This document shows positions 1 through 9,305 of a DNA stretch of 63,217 nt, in pieces. Positions within the stretch are counted from its first letter, which is position 1; the number at the start of each line of letters is the position of its first letter. Source of the stretch: DASUXY01 sp036377675 (GTDB taxonomy: Bacteria > Bacillota > Bacilli > Bacillales > Amphibacillaceae); the NCBI GenBank assembly GCA_036377675.1, contig DASUXY010000002.1:1-63217 (forward strand), in the 5' to 3' direction. The notes beneath the pieces are model-generated. The model did not search any database. It was given only the letters and a program-made list of their open reading frames with translations, and had not been told where the DNA came from. Both the position numbers and the translations under genes were made by a program.

Positions 1-84
1 ACTTATTCATCATTCACATTTACTTATTTTTAATGGTGAAAGTTTTCGTTATAAAGAATCTTTATTACAATAATAAATTGAGGT

Positions 85-134
85 GGCAAGTGGCATACAT
101 TTTTAAATGCCATTTCATACATTTTTTACTTGCC
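85..134 (-). terminator. nested inverted repeat after kynA
   Basis: The arms GGCAAGT (85-91) and ACTTGCC (128-134) enclose a second inverted repeat, GGCAT (92-96) and ATGCC (107-111). It lies just beyond the kynA stop, where the minus-strand kyn transcript would end. There is no clean T-run, so termination at this point is an inference. Confidence 0.4.
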
Positions 135-143
135 AAATACAGT

Positions 144-992
144 TCAAAGTTTAGTGCGAATGTCCCATAGTTCTGGAAAAAAATAATGGTCTAATACCTT
201 TTTTAAATAACCTACACCAGATGAGCCTCCCGTCCCTCGTTTGTGTCCGATAATTCGTTCAACGGTTTTCAAATGACGGAAACGCCATTGTTGAAACGAA
301 TCTTCTATATCGACTAGTTTTTCAGCTAACTGATAGAGATGCCCATATTTTTTAATGTCTTTGTAAACATGTAGCCATGCTGTTGCAACCGTCTCGTCTT
401 TTTTGTACGGTTTTGTAACATCTCGTTGTAAAACAGTCTCGCAAATGGGTAAGCCAGCTCGTTTTAACGCTGCAATCGAAACATCATAAAGTCCTGGGGC
501 ATAATAAAGTTTCTTTAATTGTTTGTAAAGGGGAGGGTTGTTCTCATATATTTTTAAAATAGATGATGTTTTGTAGCCGAGGACAAACTCGACGAGTCGA
601 TATTGATACGATTGAAAACCTGATGCAATGCCAAGATCATCACGAAACTGTTCATATTCGGAAGGTGTTAAAGTTGATAGTACACTCCACCCTTGAATCA
701 TTTGTAATTGTATTTCTGAAACACGAGCAAGCATTTTAAAGGCCGATTGAAAGTCGTTCATCTGAATCGCTTGAATAGAAGCTTTTATTTCATGAATGAT
801 CAATTTGAGCCATAATTCATTGACATGATGAATGATGATGAACAACATTTCGTCGTGATGGTCGGACAATGGTTGTTGACTGGAGAGTAATTTATTTAGC
901 TGTAAATAATCATTATACGTCATCTTTGCATTGAAATCAGTCCGAATACTATGTTCGTTTCTAAATGGTTCATTGAAGTTATTTTCAGTCAT
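144..992 (-). CDS. kynA: tryptophan 2,3-dioxygenase
   Basis: Heme enzyme that oxidises L-tryptophan to N-formylkynurenine, the first step of the kynurenine pathway, in the cytoplasm. The 282-residue protein has the family length. It carries the Phe51/His55 pair in an FIIIHH stretch, the heme-ligand candidate His240, and the C-terminal GTGGSSG loop that closes over substrate; the numbering matches characterised bacterial enzymes closely. Its start overlaps the kynB stop by 4 bases (ATGA), so it is the last gene of a translationally coupled kynU-kynB-kynA operon. Assignment is by sequence recognition. Confidence 0.96.
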   Translation of the reverse strand: MTENNFNEPFRNEHSIRTDFNAKMTYNDYLQLNKLLSSQQPLSDHHDEMLFIIIHHVNELWLKLIIHEIKASIQAIQMNDFQSAFKMLARVSEIQLQMIQGWSVLSTLTPSEYEQFRDDLGIASGFQSYQYRLVEFVLGYKTSSILKIYENNPPLYKQLKKLYYAPGLYDVSIAALKRAGLPICETVLQRDVTKPYKKDETVATAWLHVYKDIKKYGHLYQLAEKLVDIEDSFQQWRFRHLKTVERIIGHKRGTGGSSGVGYLKKVLDHYFFPELWDIRTKL

Positions 993-1630
993 ACGTTATT
1001 CTCCTTTTCAAGTGGCTGTAATACGGCTCTCGTAGGGCTGGCATCCGCACCTTGGATCGCTAGTGGCAAAGCAATTAACGTATACAATCCTTCTGTGACA
1101 TGGCCAAGTATAATATTTTCCAATATGTGAATGTTACATCTGTTTAGCGCATGGTGTGTAGCGAGTGCTTTACTATCGAGCGGATCGACGGATGGTAAGT
1201 CAACACCGAGTAAAACAATCCCTTTTTTATGTAAAAAAGGGGCAATCGTCGGATCAATGAAAGGTATTTGTTTTGGGAACCGTTTTGGAGAATTGGGAAA
1301 AGAAGTACGTAATAAAACGTGTTTCACATCATCATAATTGTATTTTTCGAGGTGTTCAGTCGTGATTTTATTCGTATGATGAACATCTACAACGAGGGCA
1401 GTTCCGATAAAACAATTAATGTTAAGCTCATCAATTGTTTTTCCAGTTGAATGGACATGAAAAGGTGCATCGAGATGGGTTCCATTATGTAAACTTGTCG
1501 TTATGTGACCGACGTTAACGGATGAAGTTTGTTCTTTTGTATATGTCAGTTTGAAAGAAAAGGGTATGTCCCTAGGCCAGTGAGCATTATCATTTGTTAA
1601 TGGTTGTGAGATGTCAATCCACTTATTCAT
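989..1630 (-). CDS. kynB: kynurenine formamidase (arylformamidase)
   Basis: Hydrolyses N-formylkynurenine to kynurenine and formate, the second step of tryptophan breakdown. The 213-residue protein belongs to the metal-dependent cyclase/KynB family. The metal-binding signature with His48, His52, Asp54 and His58 is clear in the LHNGTHLDAPFH segment. The start codon shares one base with the kynU stop (TAATG), and the stop overlaps the kynA start, so all three genes are coupled. Nothing in the sequence suggests damage. Confidence 0.95.
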   Translation of the reverse strand: MNKWIDISQPLTNDNAHWPRDIPFSFKLTYTKEQTSSVNVGHITTSLHNGTHLDAPFHVHSTGKTIDELNINCFIGTALVVDVHHTNKITTEHLEKYNYDDVKHVLLRTSFPNSPKRFPKQIPFIDPTIAPFLHKKGIVLLGVDLPSVDPLDSKALATHHALNRCNIHILENIILGHVTEGLYTLIALPLAIQGADASPTRAVLQPLEKENNV

Positions 1631-2898
1631 TAGGCAATCACCCCACGTTTGTTTTCATAGTTTTTATAACGTTGATCTTCCATAATTTCTCGTAAAGTCT
1701 CAACGGCGTGCCAAACATCATGAAATGTATTGTAAAGAGCAACTGGTGCGATGCGAATACCGTTCGGATTACGAAAATCACAAATGACATTTTCTTCTTT
1801 CAATGCTTTACAGATGCGAGCTGCTTCACGATGTTTGATGAACACATGACCACCGCGCGTACAATCTAGTGGACTAGCAATGGAAAAACCGTAATCCATT
1901 AATTTTTCGTTTATTAATGCGATGACATATTCAGTTAATTGAAGTGACTTTTTCCGAATGTTCTGTATGCCTACTTGTGCAAATAGGCGTAAAGAACTTA
2001 ACAAAGGTGCAGCACTTAAAACGTGGGGAGTCCCCATTTGATAAGCACCAGCATGCGGAGCAGGAATCATTTCATGTTCCAAATCAAATTGTCTTTGTTT
2101 GTCGGAACCGAACCAACCAGCAAGACCAGGTGTTGTTCCGAAATGTTTTTCATTGACGTACAAGCCACCGACACTTCCTGGACCGCCATTTAAATATTTA
2201 TACGTACACCAAACTGCAAAGTCAACCCCCCAGTCAGATAATGCATGGGGAATCGCACCAATCGAATGACATAAATCAAATCCAATGAGTATATTTCGTT
2301 TATGTGCTTCGTTTGTTAACGCTTTCATATTTAAAATTTGTCCACTCCGATAGAGGACACTTGGTAAGACGATTATCGCGATGTCATCAGTCATTGCCTG
2401 AATAATATCGTTTTCATTCAATGTAAGTTTGTCTTCACTTTTCACTTGAACGAGATTGGTTGTAGGATCTAATCCTTTCAGTTGCAATTGACTTTTTAAA
2501 GCATAAATATCAGATGGAAAATTTAATTCATCGGCGAGAATTTTTGTTTGCTGGCAACGAGGTTTAAAAAAGCTAGCTATCATCTGATGAAGATTTGTTG
2601 TCGTCGATCCCGTGATGATCACTTCTTCATGTTTTGCTCCGATCAATGGAGCTGATAGCTTGCCGAGTTGCTCAGAAAGGTAAAACCAAGGATGTTCACC
2701 TTCAGTCCAACCATCGATAGCATAGTCTTTCCATGACTTCAACAACTGTTTAACATTTTTTTCAGCACATGTTGAAATAAGTCCTAACGAATGGCCATCA
2801 AAGTATATTTTGTTAGGCGGTATACAAAACTTTTCTCGAAAGTGATGCAGTTCGTCTTGTTCATCTAAATACTGTGCATAGCTCTCACTTGTATTCAT
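1630..2898 (-). CDS. kynU: kynureninase
   Basis: PLP enzyme that cleaves kynurenine to anthranilate and alanine. I place the start at the ATG at 2898 because AAAGGAG lies 8 bases upstream; a GTG three codons earlier would overlap that site. This gives 422 residues. The PLP lysine is Lys234 in a TYKYLNGGPG motif typical of kynureninase, with the PLP-binding Asp208 and His211 in the GFDLCHS segment. It is the first gene of the kyn operon. No anthranilate-degrading gene is visible nearby, so the pathway seems to end at anthranilate, as in other bacteria that only have kynABU. Confidence 0.95.
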   Translation of the reverse strand: MNTSESYAQYLDEQDELHHFREKFCIPPNKIYFDGHSLGLISTCAEKNVKQLLKSWKDYAIDGWTEGEHPWFYLSEQLGKLSAPLIGAKHEEVIITGSTTTNLHQMIASFFKPRCQQTKILADELNFPSDIYALKSQLQLKGLDPTTNLVQVKSEDKLTLNENDIIQAMTDDIAIIVLPSVLYRSGQILNMKALTNEAHKRNILIGFDLCHSIGAIPHALSDWGVDFAVWCTYKYLNGGPGSVGGLYVNEKHFGTTPGLAGWFGSDKQRQFDLEHEMIPAPHAGAYQMGTPHVLSAAPLLSSLRLFAQVGIQNIRKKSLQLTEYVIALINEKLMDYGFSIASPLDCTRGGHVFIKHREAARICKALKEENVICDFRNPNGIRIAPVALYNTFHDVWHAVETLREIMEDQRYKNYENKRGVIA

Positions 2899-3370
2899 AA
2901 GACACACTCCTTTGTAGTCGTTTTCTTTTTCGCCTAATCAATGATATGCAACAAATGAAAAGTTTTTCGTCTATACACACGTTTGTAAAATACAGTAATT
3001 AATAGGTGCGCATAAATGGTATGGTCTTAAGATTAAACATATAGACCTTTTTTACGTTTAATGTTATTATTTTTGTACAAGATAGATTAGACTATTACAA
3101 ATCATCAGATAATTGCAAATCCACTGTCTATGTTCGGGATTCATTTTATCGTTGCCGATGATTTGGGGTTGATTTTTAAAAAGTAATCAAGTTGTATTTT
3201 ATTATAGTAACGAAAAATGAATCAAGCAATTATTTTTAAAAAAAGGGGTGAAACGAAACAAGTAAATCAAATGGATAAAAATGGGAAATATCATATGTCT
3301 TGCTGTCTCTTAAGCTTTGTTCAAAACGAACGGTAAATATGTCGTATGCTAAGGAGATGACCATAAACCA
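2899..3370. promoter_or_regulatory. divergent control region kynU / ThDP enzyme
   Basis: This 470-base AT-rich region separates the minus-strand kyn operon from the plus-strand catabolic genes and must hold both promoters. It contains a spaced inverted repeat, CAAATCATC (3098-3106) and GATGATTTG (3157-3165), and a tighter dyad of TTGATT and AATCAA near 3170-3190. I found no cre, Fur or T-box element. No regulator gene is nearby, and I cannot assign the dyads to a known factor. Confidence 0.4.
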
Positions 3371-5032
3371 ATGACCCAAACGAAAAAAATGACGGCTGCA
3401 CGAGCAATTGTGGAATGTATGAAAAGAGAAGGTGTTGCAAACGTCTTTTGTGTTCCGGGAGAAAGCTATTTACCTATTTTGGATGTGTTATATGATGAGA
3501 CTTCGATCAAGGTAATTTCAACAAGACACGAAGGTGGAGCAGCTTTTATGGCGGAAGGGTATGCCAAAGCTACTTTAAAACCAGGGGTTGTTTTAGCAAC
3601 ACGAGGCGTTGGCGCTACTAATTTATCGATTGGCGTCCATACAGCTTATCAAGATTCGACACCAATGGTTGTTATTTTAGGTCAAGTGCATCGTCAATTT
3701 AGACAAAGAGAAGGATTTCAAGAAGTCGATTTAGATCGTTATTTTCAACAGATTGCTAAGTGGGCCATTGAAATTAACGATGCAGAAAGGATACCAGAAG
3801 TTGTCCAGCGAGCATTTCGTATTGCTCAATCCGAAAGACCTGGTCCTGTCGTCATTTCTGTACCAGAAGATGTATTGGATGTGGAATGTGACATGCATTT
3901 TGGACCTGTTTTCGACAAGCCGAAACCTACTCCGTCAAAAGACGAAGTAAAACGAGTGACAGACCTTTTATCCACTGCCAAAAAACCAGTCATCATTGCG
4001 GGTGGTGGCATAAAGCTTGCTGAGGCGGAAAACGAATTAGTCCATTTTACTGAAAGACATCGTATTCCAGTGTTGTCATCATTTCGCCGCCATGACGTCT
4101 TTCCGAATGATCATCCTTTATACGGAGGACATCTCGGTCTAGGAACGAGTACCGAGATTTTAAACACCGTCGAAGAAGCGGATGTCATTGTAGCGATCGG
4201 AACGAAACTTTCTGAAGTGACGACACAAGGTTATACATTAATTACAACCGATAAACTATTAATCCATATCGACATTTCATTTTCCACCATAGGAAAAGTA
4301 TATGCTCCACATGTCGGCATTGTAGCTGATGCCAAAGAAGCATTACGCTTATTGATGATGGAAAAAATAAACGCTACTTGGTCACAATGGGCAAAAGAAA
4401 GACATGAAGCTTATCAAAAGGCAAGTCATATAGATGAAAAACCATCTGATGATTTCAATAAACAAATTATTTCTTCGTTGCAACATAAATTACCACAAAG
4501 CGCGTTACTAACAAATGATGCTGGTAACTTTGCAGGATGGCTCCACACCTTTTATTCATTTACCGAAAAACATACGTACGTCGGTCCAACGTCAGGAGCA
4601 ATGGGATATGGATTGCCAGCAGCCCTCGGAACAAAACTCGCCTACCCAAATAAAATAGTCGTTTCTTTATCCGGTGATGGCGGTTTCATGATGACGGCTC
4701 AAGAGCTAGAAACAGCTGTCCGATACGACATTCCAGTTATTTCCCTCGTTTTCAATAACAACATGTATGGAACAATCCGCATGCATCAAGAAATACACTT
4801 CCCAAAAAGAGTTGTAGGTACCGATTTAGGAGAAATATCTTTTGCTAATTTAGCAAAAAGTATGGGGGCAGATGGATATTCTGTCACGTCGGTCGATGAG
4901 TTTGTACGTGCATTAGACGAAGCTATATTGAATGACCGGCCAACGGTTATCGAAATTATTACCGATCAGGAATACATTTCTGTTACTTCAACGATTCAAC
5001 AGTTAAGAGATGAGAACAAACATAGGATTTGA
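3371..5032 (+). CDS. ThDP-dependent 2-oxoacid decarboxylase-like protein (acetolactate synthase family)
   Basis: The 553-residue protein has the full ThDP-enzyme fold: an N-terminal pyrimidine-binding domain with catalytic Glu54 in RHEGGAAFMAEGYA, a middle domain, and a C-terminal pyrophosphate domain with GDG (435-437) and the NNN end of the motif (462-464). The family includes acetolactate synthase, oxalyl-CoA decarboxylase and other 2-oxoacid decarboxylases, so sequence alone does not fix the substrate. It is followed by an aldehyde dehydrogenase and lysine 6-dehydrogenase. This suggests decarboxylation of 2-oxoadipate to glutarate semialdehyde, which is an inference. No acetolactate synthase small subunit gene is present. 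AGGAG lies 14 bases before the ATG, which is long. Confidence 0.85.
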   Translation: MTQTKKMTAARAIVECMKREGVANVFCVPGESYLPILDVLYDETSIKVISTRHEGGAAFMAEGYAKATLKPGVVLATRGVGATNLSIGVHTAYQDSTPMVVILGQVHRQFRQREGFQEVDLDRYFQQIAKWAIEINDAERIPEVVQRAFRIAQSERPGPVVISVPEDVLDVECDMHFGPVFDKPKPTPSKDEVKRVTDLLSTAKKPVIIAGGGIKLAEAENELVHFTERHRIPVLSSFRRHDVFPNDHPLYGGHLGLGTSTEILNTVEEADVIVAIGTKLSEVTTQGYTLITTDKLLIHIDISFSTIGKVYAPHVGIVADAKEALRLLMMEKINATWSQWAKERHEAYQKASHIDEKPSDDFNKQIISSLQHKLPQSALLTNDAGNFAGWLHTFYSFTEKHTYVGPTSGAMGYGLPAALGTKLAYPNKIVVSLSGDGGFMMTAQELETAVRYDIPVISLVFNNNMYGTIRMHQEIHFPKRVVGTDLGEISFANLAKSMGADGYSVTSVDEFVRALDEAILNDRPTVIEIITDQEYISVTSTIQQLRDENKHRI

Positions 5033-5120
5033 ATCATTTGAATACGATGTATTATAGGTGAGAATCTTGCAAAAGACTCTCCCTTTCATACATGTCATGA
5101 AAATTTATAAAATCGATATA

Positions 5121-5134
5121 TGTTAGCGTTTACA
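5121..5134 (+). promoter_or_regulatory. putative cre (CcpA) site before the aldehyde dehydrogenase
   Basis: TGTTAGCGTTTACA differs from the cre consensus TGWAANCGNTNWCA at one position. It lies immediately upstream of the Shine-Dalgarno sequence of the aldehyde dehydrogenase gene. At that spot CcpA could act as a promoter or elongation block and place the gene under carbon catabolite repression. Binding is inferred. Confidence 0.55.
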
Positions 5135-5155
5135 AAAAAGTAGGAGGTTATGGAA

Positions 5156-6658
5156 ATGTCTGAAAAAGTATTAAAACTTACGAAGCTAAAAAACTATATC
5201 AATGGAAAATGGATAGAATCGAATGCAAACATGAGAGCAGCTGTAAAAAATCCAGCAACAGGTGAAACGATTGTGGAAGTTCCTTTATCCAATGCGACAG
5301 CAGTCGATCATGCGGTTACAGCCGCCAAGAAAGCACAAAAAGAATGGGCGCTCGTCCCAGCCCCCCAACGGGCAGAAGTATTATATCAAGTCGGAACGAT
5401 TATGAAAGAACGAAAAGAACATTTATCTCGTCTATTAACACTGGAAAATGGAAAAGTCCTTGAAGAAGCTCGGGGAGAGGTTCAAGAAGGAATTGACATG
5501 GCTTTTTATATGGCAGGAGAAGGTCGGCGTCTGTTTGGCCAAACGACACCAGCGGAGTTAAAAAATAAATTTGCTATGAGTGTCCGTGCTCCAATTGGTG
5601 TTGTCGGACTGATTACACCGTGGAACTTTCCGATTGCAATCGCTACATGGAAATCATTTCCGGCGATTGTTGCAGGAAATGCCGTTGTTTGGAAACCAGC
5701 TACGGAAACGCCAATCATGGCCTATGAATTAGCAAAAATTTTTGCAGAAGCTGGATTACCCGATGGAGTGATGAATGTCGTCTTTGGGTCCGGATCATCC
5801 GTAGGGGAAGCGATGGTTCATCACGACGATATTCGCGTCATTTCATTCACCGGTTCCAATGATGTCGGTCGACATATTGCAGCTGAATGTGGACGACAGC
5901 TTAAAAAAGTATCGCTTGAAATGGGAGGGAAAAATGCTGTCATCGTCATGGATGATGCTGACTTGGACCTCGCTGTTGAAGGAATTATCTGGAGTGCATT
6001 TGGAACGAGTGGACAGCGCTGTACAGCATGTAGTCGTGTTATTGTCCATGAAGATGTGAAGGAAACGTTAGAAAAAAGGTTGTTAGAAGCGATGGAAAAG
6101 CTAACGATTGGTGACGGTTTAGATGAATCGATTAAAGTTGGTCCAATCATTAATGAATCAGGACTTGAAAAAATTAAAAAGTATATTGACATTGGAAAAG
6201 ATGAAGGTGCCAAATTGCTTGCAGGTGGTTATGAACTTGATCATGGCGATTTGAAAAAAGGACATTTTTTTGCACCGACGTTGTTTACGGACGCAACAGC
6301 CGAGATGCGAATTGCTCAGGAAGAAATTTTTGGCCCCGTTATTTCACTCATTCCGGTAAAAAGCTTTGGAGAAGCAATCGAAGTAAACAACGGCGTCACG
6401 TATGGCTTATCAAGTTCTATTTTCACGAAAGATGCCAATCGCATCTTCCAAGCTCAGCGTGATTTAGATACAGGTATTGTTTATGTCAATGCAGGAACAA
6501 CAGGTGCAGAAATTCATTTACCGTTTGGAGGTACGAAAGGAACTGGAAACGGTTACCGCGACTCAGGGGTTCAAGCTTTAGACGTATTTACGGAATGGAA
6601 AGCGGTTTATGTCGATTTTAGTGGAAAACTACAACGCGCACAAATTGATGTGGAATAA
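5156..6658 (+). CDS. NAD(P)-dependent aldehyde dehydrogenase
   Basis: I chose the second ATG because TAGGAGG sits 8 bases before it; the first, at 5150, is only 2 bases from that site. The 500-residue protein is a complete class-3-like aldehyde dehydrogenase. Catalytic Cys289 is in FGTSGQRC, the general base Glu255 is in LEMGGKN, and the PWNFP motif is near 155-159. It most resembles semialdehyde dehydrogenases of the succinate/2-oxoglutarate/glutarate semialdehyde type. Given its neighbours it could oxidise aminoadipate semialdehyde, glutarate semialdehyde or both; this is an inference. A cre-like site lies just upstream, and the lysine dehydrogenase gene follows after 31 bases. Confidence 0.93.
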   Translation: MSEKVLKLTKLKNYINGKWIESNANMRAAVKNPATGETIVEVPLSNATAVDHAVTAAKKAQKEWALVPAPQRAEVLYQVGTIMKERKEHLSRLLTLENGKVLEEARGEVQEGIDMAFYMAGEGRRLFGQTTPAELKNKFAMSVRAPIGVVGLITPWNFPIAIATWKSFPAIVAGNAVVWKPATETPIMAYELAKIFAEAGLPDGVMNVVFGSGSSVGEAMVHHDDIRVISFTGSNDVGRHIAAECGRQLKKVSLEMGGKNAVIVMDDADLDLAVEGIIWSAFGTSGQRCTACSRVIVHEDVKETLEKRLLEAMEKLTIGDGLDESIKVGPIINESGLEKIKKYIDIGKDEGAKLLAGGYELDHGDLKKGHFFAPTLFTDATAEMRIAQEEIFGPVISLIPVKSFGEAIEVNNGVTYGLSSSIFTKDANRIFQAQRDLDTGIVYVNAGTTGAEIHLPFGGTKGTGNGYRDSGVQALDVFTEWKAVYVDFSGKLQRAQIDVE

Positions 6659-6689
6659 ATAGTAAATATAGCTAGGGGGAGTGATCATG

Positions 6690-7853
6690 ATGAAAGTAGG
6701 TGTATTAGGGTCCGGATTAATGGGAAAAGAAGTAGCTAGGGATTTAGTGACGAGCGAGGATGTGGAAATGGTAGGGCTGGCGGATATTGAAATCGAACGT
6801 GCACTAAAAGTATGTGATCAGCTCCAATCTTCTAAACTAACTGCTTATCAAGTTAATGCGAATGATCGAGATGAGTTAGCAAACTATATGTGTCAATTTG
6901 ACGTTATTATTAATGCATTATTTTATTCATTTAATGAAATCGTTGCTAAAACGGCGATTCAAGTCGGCGTCAGCTCCGTCGATCTCGGGGGGCATATCGG
7001 AAAAATGACCGAATCGGTGTTAGCGTTACATGATAATGCTAAAGGGGCGCAAGTTACAATTATTCCTGATTTAGGAGTAGCTCCCGGGATGATTAATATT
7101 TTATCTGGATATGGAGCACAAAAATTAAATAAAGTTGAATCTATTAAACTATACGTAGGCGGAATTCCACTGAAACCAGAACCCCCTTTACAATACAATC
7201 ATGTGTTTTCGATGGAAGGTGTGCTTGATCATTACACAGATCCATCGCTCATTATTCGAAACGGTATTAAACAAGAAATTCCTTCCTTATCTGAAGTTGA
7301 AACGATCCATTTTGAAAGATTTGGTCCGCTTGAAGCTTTCCACACATCGGGAGGAACATCAACACTATCGCTTTCCTATCCTAACTTGGACACGTTACAA
7401 TATAAAACGATTCGCTATCCTGGTCATGCCGAAAAATTTAAATTACTCGTTGATTTGAACTTGACGAGAAAAGATTATGAAATTGATTTAAATGGACAAA
7501 AGATCAAGCCACGAGACGTTTTATTAAAAGTACTTGATCCGATTGTTCAATTAAAAGACAAAGATGATGCTGTGTTACTCCGAGTAATTGTTTCTGGCTC
7601 GAAAGATGGATTACCTTCAACTTATGAATATGAAATGGTAACATACAAAGATCGAACGAACAACGTCACGGCGATGGCTCGGGCGACTGCTTATACCGTT
7701 TCAGTCGTTTCACAAATGATCGCTAAAAGGGTGATTACGAAACGAGGCGTTTATCCACCGGAACAAATTGTCCCTGGGCACTTGTATATAGAAGAAATGA
7801 AGCGCCGAGAGGTTCATATTAAAGAATGGACAAAGGAATATATGAATTTATAA
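6690..7853 (+). CDS. L-lysine 6-dehydrogenase (saccharopine dehydrogenase family)
   Basis: Oxidises the epsilon-amino group of L-lysine with NAD to give 2-aminoadipate 6-semialdehyde, which cyclises to piperideine-6-carboxylate. The 387-residue protein has an N-terminal Rossmann fold (VGVLGSGLMGKE) and segments such as DLGGHIG, GVAPGMINILSGYGA and FHTSGGTSTL. From memory these closely match the Geobacillus lysine dehydrogenase, which belongs to this family and has about this length. GGGGGAG lies 8 bases before the chosen ATG; the ATG at 6687 is also possible. It ends a three-gene plus-strand unit. A generic saccharopine reductase is the main alternative, but the resemblance runs through the whole protein. 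Confidence 0.88.
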   Translation: MKVGVLGSGLMGKEVARDLVTSEDVEMVGLADIEIERALKVCDQLQSSKLTAYQVNANDRDELANYMCQFDVIINALFYSFNEIVAKTAIQVGVSSVDLGGHIGKMTESVLALHDNAKGAQVTIIPDLGVAPGMINILSGYGAQKLNKVESIKLYVGGIPLKPEPPLQYNHVFSMEGVLDHYTDPSLIIRNGIKQEIPSLSEVETIHFERFGPLEAFHTSGGTSTLSLSYPNLDTLQYKTIRYPGHAEKFKLLVDLNLTRKDYEIDLNGQKIKPRDVLLKVLDPIVQLKDKDDAVLLRVIVSGSKDGLPSTYEYEMVTYKDRTNNVTAMARATAYTVSVVSQMIAKRVITKRGVYPPEQIVPGHLYIEEMKRREVHIKEWTKEYMNL

Positions 7854-7864
7854 AAAATGAGGCT

Positions 7865-7999
7865 TGTAGTTCTATTTTTCACTTTAAATGGCCGATCTAA
7901 ACAATCCAAACCATTGATTTGTCAATGGCTTGGATTGTTGTTTTCACGTATTTAATTTACGTTTTACTTTTAGGACAGCCCCATGTGTAGTTCTATTTT
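7865..7999. repeat. intergenic hairpin flanked by a 14-base direct repeat
   Basis: A long hairpin at 7900-7939 (about 18 pairs with small mismatches, TTTG loop) lies between the converging lysine-dehydrogenase and acyl-CoA dehydrogenase genes. A perfect direct repeat, TGTAGTTCTATTTT, brackets it at 7865-7878 and 7986-7999. The right side also contains GGACAGCCCCATG, which resembles the TCCCAGCCCCATG end of the element near 32.3 kb. It may act as a two-way terminator. Membership in a repeat family is an inference. Confidence 0.5.
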
Positions 8000-8004
8000 A
8001 ATGT

Positions 8005-9204
8005 TTAAACGAGTTCTCTGTCTTCCCAAGCGGGTAACATTTTATTTAGTGGTTTATCTTGACGATAACCTAAGACGTACTCTGCTTGCATAATCGTATG
8101 AATTTCGCGTGTCCCTTCATAAATGACAGGGGCTTTTGAGTTTCGTAAATAGCGTTCTACAGGATATTCATCAGAATACCCATATGCTCCATGAATTTGG
8201 ACAGCATCATCGGCTGCTTGATTGGCGAAATCACAAGCTTGCCACTTGGCGAGAGATGTTTCTCGTGTATTTCGAACCCCTTTATTTTTCAATTCACCAG
8301 CACGGTAGACGAGGAGGCGACTCATTTGTAATCCGGCTTCCATTTTAGCAATCATTTGTTGGACGAGTTGATGTTTGCCAATCGGTTTTCCGAAAGTTTC
8401 TCGTTCATGACAATAGTTGACGCTTGCTTCTAAACAAGCCATAATTTGCCCGACCGCTCCTGCTGCAACGGTAAAACGACCGTTATCTAAGGCGGACATG
8501 GCAATTTTAAAGCCTTCTCCTTCTTCACCAAGCAAGTTTTCTTTAGGAATTTTAACATCTTCAAAAAATAGTTCTCCGGTATTTCCCGCTCGAATCCCTA
8601 ATTTTCCTTTTGTTGCTTTTGAAGAAAATCCTTCCCACGTTCTTTCAACGATGAATGCCGAGATGCCGTGATGTTTTTTTGCTTGATCAGTATAAGCGAA
8701 GACTAGAAAATAGTCAGCGACATCACATAATGAAATCCACGTTTTTTGTCCGTTTAATATATAGTAATCTCCGTCTTTTACAGCAGTAGATTGTAAAGAA
8801 GCAACATCAGAACCCGCTCCAGGTTCCGTCAAACCAAAAGCGCCAATTTTTTCACCTTTCGCTTGAGGAATTAAATATTTTTTCTTCTGTTCTTCTGTTC
8901 CCCATTGGAGAAGCGTCATACTATTTAATCCCGTATGAACAGAAACAGCGGTTCGAAAAGCTGTGTCTCCACGTTCAAGCTCTTCGCAGACGATAGCTAA
9001 GGAATTGTAATCCATTCCACTGCCACCATATTCTTCAGGAATACATACCCCCATTAAGCCTAAATCGGCTAATTTTGTCATGATGGTGGGATCGAACTGT
9101 CCTTGTCGATCCCACTTAGAAATGTGAGGCATAATTTCATCATCGACAAATTTCCTTACGGTATTGCGTAACATCGTCTGCTCTTCAGAAAAATTAAAAT
9201 TCAT
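8005..9204 (-). CDS. acyl-CoA dehydrogenase, probable glutaryl-CoA dehydrogenase type
   Basis: FAD enzyme of 399 residues. The start is set at the fourth codon of the longer frame because AGGAG precedes it by 9 bases. The family signature FGLTEPGAGSD (123-133) and the catalytic Glu363 in IYEGT are present. Arg84 in the segment RGDTAFRTAVSVHTG aligns with the glutaryl-CoA dehydrogenase arginine that binds the substrate's free carboxylate; ordinary short-chain enzymes lack it. This supports oxidation and decarboxylation of glutaryl-CoA to crotonyl-CoA. It lies 101 bases downstream of the CoA-transferase gene, in the same operon. A different dicarboxyl-CoA substrate is possible. Confidence 0.9.
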   Translation of the reverse strand: MNFNFSEEQTMLRNTVRKFVDDEIMPHISKWDRQGQFDPTIMTKLADLGLMGVCIPEEYGGSGMDYNSLAIVCEELERGDTAFRTAVSVHTGLNSMTLLQWGTEEQKKKYLIPQAKGEKIGAFGLTEPGAGSDVASLQSTAVKDGDYYILNGQKTWISLCDVADYFLVFAYTDQAKKHHGISAFIVERTWEGFSSKATKGKLGIRAGNTGELFFEDVKIPKENLLGEEGEGFKIAMSALDNGRFTVAAGAVGQIMACLEASVNYCHERETFGKPIGKHQLVQQMIAKMEAGLQMSRLLVYRAGELKNKGVRNTRETSLAKWQACDFANQAADDAVQIHGAYGYSDEYPVERYLRNSKAPVIYEGTREIHTIMQAEYVLGYRQDKPLNKMLPAWEDRELV

Positions 9205-9305
9205 TATTATCATCTCCTACTCATTGTTTAATGGCCGTTTTTGTAACAAAAAGAATCTTTCTCAAAGTAAAAACAGTGAACAAACTATGTTTGGATGTGG
9301 GTTGG

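Noticed and set aside
5821..6213. Long minus-strand frames opposite the aldehyde dehydrogenase gene
   Set aside because: They are shadows of the real gene in antisense frames; the plus-strand protein is complete and conserved.
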